A stretch of 64,000 bases of DNA, from contig NC_054877.1 of assembly GCF_018320785.1 (NCBI RefSeq), positions 35,672,151 to 35,736,150 of the forward strand. The letters are read 5' to 3'. A program made the translations under genes and the position numbers. Under the pieces are notes generated by a model, which had not been told where the DNA came from, made no database searches, and saw only the letters and a list, made by a program, of their open reading frames with translations. This stretch comes from Cheilinus undulatus. Its lineage: Eukaryota; Chordata; Actinopteri; Labriformes; Labridae. Shown piece by piece: positions 1 to 11,000 of the stretch (position 1 is the stretch's first letter; each line of letters begins with the position of its first letter).

Positions 1-322
1 GTGTGTCACAGTGAGATAGAGCGTGGGAGGAGATGTGAAACACGCTCTGCAGTGGCTCAGTCTGTGGTAGAGAGAAAAAGAAAAAGAGAGAAGAGGCCCA
101 CACAGTTTGAAAATATCAAAAAAATACCGCATGTATATGGGTGAAATAAACAAAGACTCTCATTGCTCACTTTCTTAAATGTCATGGAGATAAACACTAC
201 AGACTCAAACTAAAAAAGACCTGGAGGAAGATTTGTTGTTGCATGCTGATCTTTTCTTCCTGATCAGAGAGTACTGGCCTATCATATTCAAAATAAAACA
301 AGTATAAATTCTGAAAGAAAAT
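1..322. other. Intergenic, no feature seen
   Basis: AT-rich DNA with a purine-rich patch at 70-100. I see no splice-flanked coding exon and no recognisable repeat family here. Confidence 0.5.
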
Positions 323-478
323 TACAACCCCAATTCCAAAAAAAGCTGGGACACGGTGTAAAGTGTAAATAAAAACAATGGACTTGATGGCTGCAACATA
401 TCTTTAAAAAAGTAAGGACTGGGTCACGTTCACCACGGTGTAGCATCCCCTCTTCTTTTAACAACAGTCTGTAAACAC
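323..478 (-). mobile_element. Tc1/mariner end fragment (family A)
   Basis: The segment begins with the fish Tc1 terminus read as ACAACCCCAATTCC, followed by a GGGAC(A/G)C(T/G)GTGTAAA-type stretch and then the GCATCCCCTCTTCTTTTAACAA segment that lies just after the transposase stop in intact copies. The same order is seen at 17,921 in this window, and in inverse orientation at the far end of the copy at 23,138. Only the transposase-3' end is left, in antisense orientation. No coding capacity remains. Confidence 0.8.
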
Positions 479-499
479 AGGAAACATAAATTGATAATG

Positions 500-1060
500 G
501 CAGAGCTTCTCTGTGAATAAAACTGATGCTAAGGCCAGTTGGGAGATGTGCAAAAACATCTTGTCTGCCAAGAAAAGCTGTCAGTGCAGCTCTATGTTCT
601 TGTTTAAAAAAGAAATGTGGTCCAGTTCTGACTAAACTGCCGCTTTCCTACAGCTACATCTGAGCTAACACCATTCCAGCAGCCATTCGATACACCGGCA
701 GACCCGATCGCAAACCCATGCTGAAGCAGACTGGGAGAAGAGTGAAAACATCTTTTCTGCCATGATAAGCTTTCTGTGTTGCTCTCTCTCCTTATTTTGA
801 TAAAGAAATGTACATTTCGGAAAAAAACTGCAGCTGTGGCTAAGTCTGAGCTAATCACTCCACTAGCACCCACCGTATACAATCACTCACAGTACAACTA
901 GTAACTATCACAAACTCATGCTGAAGCAGGTCAAAAGAACAGCAAAAACATCTTTTAAATCATGAAAAGCTTTCAGAGTTGTTTTTTAATCTTTATTCTA
1001 ATCGGAAATGTGGTCCAGTGATAGTAAACCTGATGCTATGCTAACTATAGCCATTGCAAA
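500..1060. repeat. Three-unit ~196-bp tandem repeat
   Basis: The anchor AAAACATCTT recurs at about 553, 745 and 945, giving spacings of 192 and 200 bp. Around each anchor the same words follow in order: a CTGAAGCAG-type word, AAAACATCTT, AAAAGCTTTC, GAAATGTGGTCC and GAGCTAA. Units are clearly diverged, with several mismatches and small indels. The open frames crossing it are not conserved between units, so I do not call it coding. Confidence 0.65.
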
Positions 1061-2955
1061 CAGCTTAGAGTACATAGCTACCGCCGAACAGTGTTCGGCA
1101 CAAATATTGGAGCTTTTCAAGACGTATTTGCCTGATGACCGAGATGGAGCAAATCTGTCTGCTCTCCAACGTAAGGAACAGTCTACTAAAAGGATGAATG
1201 CTACAGTAGTCTGCTAAATGAGGTGCTGGAGGGTGGAACAAATCAGCTAAAAGACATAGATGAATGGTTGAAGTTGTTAGATTAAAGCAGACAATTATTA
1301 GAAACACTTAGCAAAAAGTAATGGCAAAGTAGTATCATTTTAGGACAAAAACTCAGGATATATGGTGTAAATAGTTAGCTAAATCACTGTTGAATGTTAG
1401 CTAGTTGGTAAAAGTTAGCTAAAAGTTATGGGTGAGTGTTATGGTGGAAATGGTCGAAGTAATGGAGGAACTGGTTGAGCTATGGATAGCTACAATAATA
1501 GATTTGAATGGTGGAAATTACTTACTAAAAGTGAGTAGAATACTTTTGAAAGGGATAATTTGTTGAAATTTTTTACTCTTGAAATAACAGGGACGTCATA
1601 TGGTCGAATTTCAGCCAAAAGTCAAGAGTAATAGTGAAAATTGTGCACTGAAAACTGGATAAATGGTTGATCTGTATTTTTTTTTTATTAAAGGCTAATT
1701 TCCTGGATTTGTTACATTGAAACTATTAGTCAGAAGACAAAGATCAGTGGTTGAAATTGCTGGCTAAAGTGACGTATAAATGATGAATATGTTAGCCTTA
1801 AGGTAACAAGGAGACACAGTGATTAAAGTACACTTCCCATAACAACTTTGCCTTACAGGATATGAAAACAAAGCTTTTCATGTTTACCTGGAAAATGCTG
1901 ACCCTGCATTTAGCACTTACATAATTTTTCCATTTTTAATCACACTGAAACTTTAATTGTTGTCATGATAGCTACAAGAAAAGAGATGAGTCAGAGTCCT
2001 GTTTCTCTTGTTGTTGCTGTGAATTCCAGTAAGGATCTGACAGCGTCACAGTCTGCAAGCACTGCCTCGGCTTCCTCTGTGCTCACTGAGCTGTGCTGTA
2101 TTACAGGAGCGATAAGGCTGCAGTGTTTCCCCCTCCACCCTGACCGGGGGAGACAGCTGCTCTACTTCACCCAGACTCTGCCCTCCACGTCGGCATCAGG
2201 CTGCTCCAACGTGGGGGTGGCTGCACGTTGCTATGAGTGGACCTGATGGAGGATGTAGATAAAAGAGGCTGTTGTGGCTGGGCTGGCTTAGAGCAAATAC
2301 AAAGATGGTCAGATAACTTCTAAGTAATCTGTGAGTGCATGTGTAGGCACAGAGAGGAATGTGTGCATTTAAGTGGCGTAAACAAGCAGTGTGGAAAATG
2401 CAGCTCATTTACTGAATTCAAGCTTCAATATACAGCAAATTAAAGAGTAATTAATCCAAAATATTTTGCTGATACATATTCCCTGTGACTAATTATATGT
2501 TTCAAATAATCACATTGTTTCTGATGCATAAGATGCTTCACCTGTCAAAGCTGCAGAGCCTGAGGTACCTCTGACAATTTTAGACTTCATTGAAACAGAA
2601 AAAGGTTGTATATTAAGATGGACTGAACAACAGCTGCCTGGGAGTGAAGCCAAAATGCTGACTGGCTGTGGTCAGCCCTGCTTCCTGTGATCCAATTCAT
2701 ACAGAAGTTATCTCAAGACACCTAAAGAAGAGTGCAGGTCTACACTGTGGGCTCTCTTAATAATATTTATGAAGACCCAACATTAATCCAGCTTGAGCTC
2801 AGCACTGAGCAACATTTAGTTAGTGTTAGAGTTAGTAAGTAATAGTGGCAAGAAATGTCCTTTTCCCAGACAGAAACCTAAAGCAGAACAAGACTCAAAC
2901 AGCCAGCTGCTGAAGATGTGTTGGGGTTGTGCAGGCCGGACACAGAACTGCCTGC
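1061..2955. other. Intergenic, nothing convincing
   Basis: Contains scattered GTTAGCTA words at 1,370-1,430, a common motif of fish intergenic DNA. A 93-codon open frame at 1,965-2,246 lacks flanking splice sites in a coherent model and resembles no family I know. I leave it uncalled. Confidence 0.45.
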
Positions 2956-3190
2956 GCCCCTGACAAACCCAGAGAACGGGCCCCTGATAGACTCAGAGAA
3001 TGGGCCCCTAACAAACCCAGAGAACAGGCCCCTGACGAACCCAGAGAATGGGCCCCTAACAAACCCAGAGAATGGGCCCCTAACAAACCCAGAGAATGGG
3101 CTCCTAACAAACCCAGAGAACAGGCCCCTGACAAACCCAGAGAATGGGCCCCTGACAAACCCAGAGAATGGGCCCCTGACAAACCCAGAG
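2956..3190. repeat. 24-bp minisatellite, about 9.8 units
   Basis: The unit is CCCCTGACAAACCCAGAGAA plus TGGG. Variants are limited to a few positions: CTGACA versus CTAACA, AATGGG versus AACAGG, and one GATAGACTCAG unit. Because 24 is divisible by three and the unit lacks stops in several frames, it opens long frames on both strands, such as the peptide unit LTNPENGP on + and a GFVRGPFS-like unit on -. None has a start context or splice support, so it is called a repeat and not a gene. Confidence 0.93.
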
Positions 3191-3739
3191 TGTTTTTTCT
3201 GAGTAATTCTTTTTTTAAAATGTTGCGTCATGCTGACAGCTCTGCTGAATTGAGCTGAATTATTTATGTGCACCAGCATCTGACTTTAAGTACTTTGCAT
3301 TTATCAGGAAGTTTAGTGAGAATGTAGCTCATTGACCAGGAACAACAACTACTTTTTAGAGGCTTCTAGTGTAAACAGACGTTCCAGTAATGAACTTCTG
3401 GCCAAGACTTACTTTTTTCCTCTGCACTGTATTGTTTACAGTCCAACTAGCTACTGGGGGAGTGAGAATGGAGTGTTAAGTGTTGGTGTTAAGAGTGGGC
3501 TTCAATTGAATACTGATATCTATTTATGGAACTAGATAAGGGTCAAATCATAATCGAGTGACTCCCACCAGCTTCCTGTGTATCCCACCCCTTTTGCTCT
3601 CCACATGGACAGCTTTACTGTATACAGCTGAAGCCAGGTGAAAGACTAGTGCGTGACATGGACTATGAAGAGAAACCAGAATGGGTCAAAGACTCAAACC
3701 CGTGTGTTATCTGCATACATAATATGTAAATGAAGACTG
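3191..3739. other. Intergenic, no feature seen
   Basis: Unique-looking sequence with no exon-like open frame bounded by splice sites and no repeat family that I recognise. Confidence 0.4.
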
Positions 3740-4260
3740 CTTTTTATCATTTATTCTGCACATTTCGCCTCTTTTTGCCTCTCTTTACCCATATTTGCAG
3801 TGTTTATCCCATTTTTGCCTGTAAACCAATTTTTCCCCTCACTAATTACTTTCAATTGTTGCCATTCTAACCTATTTTTTTGCCTTTTTAAACCAATTAT
3901 TTGCCCATTTTTGCCACTTTTAACAGATTTATGAACTTTTTAACACCTTTTCATTAATCAAGCTGCCTATTTTGCAATTTTTTGACACTTTTAGTCTATT
4001 TTTGCCACCTTTGACTTGTTTTTGTCACTTAAACCCGTTTTTGACACTTTTAACTGTTTTTCACCCTTTATTCTGATCATTTCCACCCCTTTTTGTCTTT
4101 CTTAACCCATATTTGCTGCTGTTGTCCCATTTTCCATCTAATATTTTCCCACTATTTAACCACTCTCCCCCCACTACTTACTGTAAACTTTTTTTTCCAT
4201 TCCAACCTATTTTTGCCTTTTTAACCAATTTTGCCACTGTTTGAAAAAAATAAGTTATAT
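3740..4260. repeat. Degenerate TTTTTGCCACTTTTAACC array
   Basis: About 500 bp of loosely repeated words of the type TTTTTGCC, CACTTTTAACC and CCCATTTTTGCC, in 15-30 bp spacings. The reverse complement of the same motif (GTGGCAAAAATGGG, AAAAGTGGCAAA) makes up the interior of the hAT-like element at 42,384-43,182. This may be the core of a related element whose ends are lost; clear terminal inverted repeats are not visible here. Confidence 0.6.
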
Positions 4261-4287
4261 TGTACCACAGCATAAACCAATAAATCG

Positions 4288-4292
4288 TTTTT

Positions 4293-4328
<36 letters not shown>

Positions 4329-4345
4329 TATTTATTTATTTCTTT
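4288..4345. repeat. (TTTC)n / (TTTA)n microsatellite
   Basis: About ten TTTC units followed by a few TTTA units, seen directly. Confidence 0.95.
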
Positions 4346-6289
4346 AATAAGAGTAATTATTATTCTGGTTAAATATAAAATATTGCTATCACAGATTAAC
4401 TTTATAATGGACCATGATTTTTCTGACCTCCATGGATCCCCTATTTTTCTGGGCCACAGAAAGCTCTCCCCCTTCATCTCCCCCTATGGGTGGCCTTGAC
4501 AAGAGACCAAAAGCAGCATGGACTGAGGGACTGAAACTCAGTGTCATCACTTGATTACATATTTACTTTGTCTGCACTAAAAACAGACATCATTAAGCCC
4601 AGAAAGGAAATCAGAGTCAATCTATAAACAGCCTTGGCTGACATGTAAACGTATGCCCAGTGTCTTGCAGACAAAGGGCAGCATAGCAGACGGGTGTACG
4701 TGCAGATCAGAGTGCCACCACGGATGCCATGCCTTGTCTCCACTCTACCATGACGGTCGGTATCATTAAAGCTTGGGCTGTCCGGCCAGTTTCCTTCTCT
4801 CTCTCATTCTTCCTTTCAGCCTTTGCAAAACAGAAACCATACGCTGGGGTTCAAAGACTTGAACCTTTATCTGACTCTGATGTTTGTAAAGTGCCCTTTC
4901 TGAAGCTATTAGCAGGGGTTGGAAAATTTAGAATCACAGAGGGCAAATGTAAGATCTTTGTTTACTTTGAAGTCACGCTCATGCAGAGGCCCTTGGGCGA
5001 GCATGTGCTATCAATACTCTTACTCACTGCAAGACACACAACTTAAAAAAATAAAAATAAAAAAAGTACAGCTATTATGCAAATTACTGTGAGAGGTTGG
5101 ATTAAAAGGCATTTACAGGAGAATCTAAGGCATTTGAGTTCCTTGAGAAGAGCACACATGTTTGTTTATCCTGGCATTGGATGAGTGGTTTGAGGAATTG
5201 ATGCACTTTTGTAAACTGTCATTGGCTTCATTTGTGTAAATCAGAATGAATTAGAATGGCTGACTGCCTACTGAGATTTCAGCAACAGTCCAAGATATGG
5301 ATGAGATGCATATACAGTCTGTAATGCATCAGTCCAGGTTGAATGTGCTCCATGGCCTGATTTTTATTGGGTAACAATGTCATTCAGCCACACCCACTCC
5401 AGTCACTCCAGAAATCAGACTTTCCTGCCGGGCTCACGTTCATTAAGTTTTGTGTTGGTAGAAAACAACTTCCTGTTTTATGGCGAATGCATCCCTGTTA
5501 GCAACATGGTTAGATACAGTCCTCTGATCTGACCAAGGTGTTATTGGAAATGTCTTTTGATAGTTCTTTCAGTTTTGAGAAAGAGACCTTGTAGACTCTG
5601 ACGATTAATGTGCAGACAGTCCTATTCATGATGGTAGAGTAATGTTTGAGGCTCTTATTTGGTCACAACAGCTATCATAATGTAAAATTTGCACATGCAC
5701 TTTACCCAGCAGACATGGAAGATTCTGTCCATTTCATTTTCACCACAGAACACAATGTGGTCCTGTCTCAGAAAATAGGGAAAAATTCTACCAGGTTGCC
5801 AGAATCCCTCTTAAATCTTGGTTTCTAGCATTCATGAACACTCACCCTTATATCATATCAAGTTCACAGATCTGAAAATAAAGCTGAGCCATGATGGCGC
5901 GTTTCATCATTTCGAAAAGGAAGTACATAGTTTTAAAGAAGGACTTAAAATGCTTGTATGGCCATTGATATTGGTAGAACTTAGCCCAGTCAAGAAATGA
6001 CTAGGATCATTTAAGTTTCAGTCAGCCTGGTAAAATGGCTCAGTGGCGCCCCCTTCTTTGTGAATTCAGCCCCATGTGTAAGATGTACCTACGATTGCAA
6101 CATTTGGCAAGTAAACATAGCAGGGCCTCCAAAATACTCTTTCTCTCAAATCATAAAAAAGAAAAGGGTCTAATTCTGCATTCCCAGGGGTCTTCTTTAG
6201 ATGAATTCCCTCAACTAAGTAAACACATCCCACTTCAACTACCTTGTAAAAAGACATTTCTTTAGCTCTTGCACCAAACCCAAAGTTAT
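4346..6289. other. Intergenic, no gene supported
   Basis: Several 60-105 codon open frames occur here (for example 4,729-5,046, 5,646-5,828 and 6,035-6,265), but none has splice signals, composition or family resemblance to support a gene. Confidence 0.4.
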
Positions 6290-7210
6290 TAACCCTAGTT
6301 ATTCTTATTATGACTTGCTATCTCATAATTGATATTTTATCTCCTGATTTTGACTTTTAATCAGGAGATAAAATATCAATTATCTCCTGATTTTGACTTT
6401 TAATCTTGATCGTTAATTTTCATCCCATAATGAGGACTTACTATCTCATAACTTTTTATCATATTATTTCGCCTTTGATCTCATAATTTCAATTTTTAAT
6501 CTCATAATCGTCTGACTGTCTCATAATCTGACTTTTTGTCTCATTATTATGACTTACTATCTCAGTTATTTATATCTCATTTTACAACTCTTTATCTCAG
6601 AATAATTTTTTAGCTCATAAAAATGACATACTTTCTCATAATTGGGGCTTATCTCATAATTAAGGATTACTATCTCATAAGTATGACTTTCCTTCTTCTT
6701 ATGACTTGCTATCTCAAAATTTTGACATTTTACCTATTTATTTTAAATCTGTATCTTAATGATTAATTTTTATCCGATAATAAAGAAAAACTTTCTTATG
6801 ATTATGGCTTTTTGTACACTTTTATCTTATAAATTTCATCTCTTTATTATGACCTACTATCATAATTTAGCTGTGTATCCCTAAAGTTATTACTTTTTAT
6901 CTCATAAATATGACTTAATATCTCATAACTGTGGTTTTATTTTATAGTATTACATTTTCATCTCATATTTATAACTTTTGTTCCTTGTAAATGTTTTCCT
7001 TCTCATAATTATGTTTTTTATTATGTTATTTCACCTCTGTAATTATGACTTGCTTTCTCATAATTTTGACATTTATACCATAACTTCTACTTTAACCCCA
7101 TAATAATGTTTTTTTTTTCGTCTCATAAATAGGGTTTATCTCATAATTATAACTTACTTTCTCATCATTGTTATTTTTTATATCATAATGATCATCATAA
7201 TTTTTCCTTT
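6290..7210. repeat. Long degenerate ATCTCATAATTATGACTT array
   Basis: Roughly 900 bp dominated by diverged copies of a ~15-25 bp unit containing TCTCATAATTATGACTTACT, ATCTCATAA and GACTTTTTATCTC. One 41-bp stretch is duplicated almost exactly around 6,355-6,400 (ATCAGGAGATAAAATATCAA region). It ends about 130 bp before the start of the fzr1 promoter region. It is AT-rich with no coding content. Confidence 0.85.
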
Positions 7211-7339
7211 TGGCAGAAAGTAGGCTTCCATAGTTTGAAAGCATGAGTTGAGTTATTCTGTAGTGCAACAGCGCCACCCTGTGCCCACAAAAAAAAGAAA
7301 AATGAAAATCACCATCCTTAATACAGTACAGACGTTTCA

Positions 7340-7594
7340 CCTGTGGGCGTCCCTGTTGAGCCGTCCTCTGCGCTCACGGCTCAGACAGCAGAAGTCAACC
7401 CAAGAATTTCTGCTACAGCTGATTCGGTCGCCATCTTTGTCCAGAACATAAACAACACCAGGCAGTCTCGTTGGCGATTACATGAACTGCTGTTGTTTTG
7501 AAGGAAGCCACCACAGTCTGCTTGTTACTGCTCGGCTTTTGTAACGGAAGATGACGGTTGATTTGGTCACTTGAAACACTGTGTCAGTCAGAAG
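7340..7594 (+). promoter_or_regulatory. fzr1: fzr1 promoter and likely 5'UTR exon
   Basis: Composition changes from the AT-rich array to CpG-containing sequence. A good donor, CAGAAG|GTGAGA, ends a probable non-coding first exon at 7,594. The second exon starts after TTTCACAG at 7,947 and holds the start codon. No TATA box is apparent, and the transcription start is not defined by the sequence alone. Confidence 0.55.
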
Positions 7595-8037
7595 GTGAGA
7601 AAGCTTCAGTGTCGAGCTGCAGGGTCGTCAGCTGATGTTACACTGCTTTTAAATAGGTTGTTCTGTGCACGAGCTTGATACCATGACAACGGTGCGGCTG
7701 TCACTAAGGCACCGCTCAGCTTTTGCCAATTCGCTTCATAAATGTTAGTTTTAGGCGAACTGTATTGGCTAAAATGTAGACTTTGTCTTCAAACCACGTA
7801 AGGCTGACATTAATACCACATTACAGCACTGACATGCACGTTTAGCATGCTAGCAGGCTATTTCGCATGTGTTAATTAAGCTCAAAGAGCTGCTAGAGGA
7901 TCTGATCCTGTCCTAAATAACCTGTTGATTTTTTTTAATTTCACAGAGATGGGGACCAGGTGTGGATTTCCTCAACAGGACGGAGCGGAGGTGTAAAGGG
8001 GGGCGGGCGGGGAGGGCAGGAGAGAGGGCCAGAGGAG

Positions 8038-11000
8038 ATGGACCAGGAGTACGAGAGACGGCTGCTGAGGCAAATCAACCACCAGAACCTGCCGACAGAG
8101 GCCCGGCTGTCAAAGGTAAGAGGACCATGGTATCTGCTTAAGGATCAAACTGACATGTTTCTGTGTGTTTTTATTAAAGTCTGTATAGTTTCAATGCAGC
8201 ACATTTTCCCCTCACAGTGCACAGGCAGACAAATTTAAAGGTCCCTTAAGCAGCCACTTAAATGTTCAGATCATCAAATACATTTTAATATTAGGCCAAG
8301 ATAACCAGGGTAAGTTTAAAAAAATCAGCTTTTAAATGATAATTTCATTTAATAAGGGAATACCTATGTTAAAAGGTAATGTCAAATCACTTAACTAGTA
8401 CCTGTCTGACAAAGTAAAGTAAAGAATGCCAAGAACAGATGAGAAACAAAGTCAGTTCACATCTATCAGTGTGGAAAGGGTTATAAAGCCTTTTCCTATG
8501 GCTTTGGGACGCCATTGAACCATGGTAAGAGCCACTATCCACAGATGGAGAAAACTTGGAACCTTCCCAGGAGTGGCCAGCCTATCAAAATTACTTCAAG
8601 AGCGCATCAGTGACTCATTCAGGAGGGTACACAAAAAAGCCCAGAACATCTAAAGACCTGAAGGCCTCACCTGACTCAGTTACGGTCAGTGTTCATCATT
8701 CAACAATAAGAATGAGACTGGGCAAAAATGGCGTCCATGGTTCAAAACACTGTTAACCGAAATGAACACAAAGGCTCGTCTCACATTTACCAAAAAAACA
8801 AACATTGATGATCCATAATACTTTTGGTGAATTATTCTGTGGACTGACAAAACAAAAGTTGAAGTTTTTGGATGGTGTACATCCTGTTGCATCTGGCATA
8901 AAATTAACAAATCATTTTATGAATGAACATTAATTAACAGTTAAACATGGTGGTGGTAGTGTGATGGTCTTGCAGGGTAGGGGTCCTGAAAATATTTATA
9001 CCTGCCAAAGGGGGGCCCAGCAGAAAAAGTTAGGGAACCACTGCCATACACTCTTCTTTTTTTTTTTTTTAACCAAGAGGGCACTTTTTTTTTTTTTTTT
9101 TTTTTTTTAATTTCTTTTCCCGTTCAAGTTACTAGCTCAACATAAAAATGAAAGATGGGAAAATAAGGAAAATTGACATGTTATATTTTTTATTGAAGGA
9201 GAATTGAAATGAAAGATTATATACATTTATAAAATGGGGTGTGTATCCTATCATGAGTTTAGTGTATCTTTACAACCCTACATTTCAAACTTTTCAAAGC
9301 AAATGTCATACATTGTAGGTTTTCCGAACTTGTCATAGCAAGGACAATACAAAGAAAACTGATGCTGTCTTTTTCCTGAATCACATAATTTTCATTAGGA
9401 ATGCTCCTATTCTTATGCTTCTACTGTCTCTCTCTTTCTCTCTGGTCTTCTAGTGTGTAAGTGCGACCTGCAGTCCCGTCAGCGTGAAGTCAGGGGACCG
9501 CTTCATTCCCACCCGTGCTGGGAGCAACTGGAGCATCAACTTCCACTACGCCAATGTGAGCAGTCAGTTATCCAGTCACATGACCTGATGTAGTACCCCA
9601 CAATAACTCAGAGTGCTATCCAAAGTTACACTCAAAGATTTAATTAGCCTTCCTTTTCTCTGCAGGAGAACTGTCGCTCTCCAAATCAGAACCATAAAGC
9701 TAAAGATGCCAGCTCGGACTCAAGCAAAGGTCAGACATTTGCACTACCTGCGGCTCAGCCCTGTCTTTTTTTTTTTTTTTTACCAATAGTGTCACTCAGT
9801 TAATTGTGTTGCTGTCACTGTTTCTTCTCAGACGCTGTGGCCTATGCAGCCCTGCTAAGAAATGAGTTACTTGGAGCAGGGATAGAAAGTGTACCAGACC
9901 CTCACACAGATGACCGGCGGCATACAGTTCTCTCCCAGGACTCTCACAGCCTATTTAGGGTAAGAGTCATGAAAAATGTCTATTCATTATTTTTCCGAAC
10001 AGCTCTTCCTGTAAATATGTGCCAATATGGGTAATGTCTACAGTACTACACCAATCTTGACAACAGCATCCCAGACCACCTCCCTTGCAGAGCTATGAGC
10101 AATCAGATGTTAAATTATCTGAAGTATGCATTAAGGTGTATCCACAATGAGCATTAAGATTACTGCTTGGTATCTGAATGCCCAAAATGGATACCAATCT
10201 GTGGTAATGCAAGATATAAATGGGGTCAAAAGCAATCAGATTCTAAAGCTGGAAAAACTGACATATTGTGCTAAAATTAATCCAAGAGTTCCAACACAAA
10301 ATCCATAATTTCTTTCAACAATCTAATCCTACTTATGTGCTTTTTCTCTTCAGTACACTGTCCACACAAAGAGAGTGCCTTTCGATAGTGATAATGAAGT
10401 CTCACCTTACTCCCTTTCCCCGCTCAGCAACAAAAGGTGTGGAAAAGTTCACACGCTGCATCCTGAATACAAACAGCATTTAACAATGCTATTAGCTAAC
10501 ATTTCTCTCCTGATGTGTTTTGTAGTCACAAGCTGCTCCGCTCCCCTCGTAAACCGGCCCGCAAGATCTCAAAGATCCCCTTCAAAGTGCTGGATGCTCC
10601 GGAGCTGCAGGATGATTTCTACCTCAACCTGGTAGACTGGTCGGCAGGAAACCTGCTCAGCGTTGGGCTGGGAGCCTGCGTCTACCTGTGGAGCGCTTGC
10701 ACTAGCCAGGTCAGAGAAGACGTTGTGAGAGACTGACAAGTGATTCATACATAATCTATTAGCCTTCATTTATGAGTATTTTTAAAAATCTAAATTACAA
10801 AGTAAAAACAGCAAAATAAATACAATATGTCCTAAAATCATCAGGTGTAAGAGAAAATAGATATCAGAACAGTCAGGGCAAAATTTGAGAATAAAATACA
10901 ATACAGCAGTTTAGAATTATTGCTGAATTTCTGTCTGATGCACATGTGGTCTCTTTGTTTTCTTCTTAACAGGTGACGAGGTTGTGTGACCTCTCAGTGG

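Noticed and set aside
1965-2246. 93-codon Ser-rich frame
   Set aside because: No splice context, no recognisable domain, and ordinary composition for chance open frames.
2878-3279. Open frames of 94-133 codons on both strands with repetitive peptides
   Set aside because: They arise from the 24-bp minisatellite, which is stop-free in several frames; no start context, splice sites or family support.
7960-8238. N-terminally extended Fzr1 beginning at a GTG codon
   Set aside because: Vertebrate family members begin at the MDQ.YERRLLRQI methionine (8,038), the upstream part is glycine-rich leader, and GTG starts are not expected.
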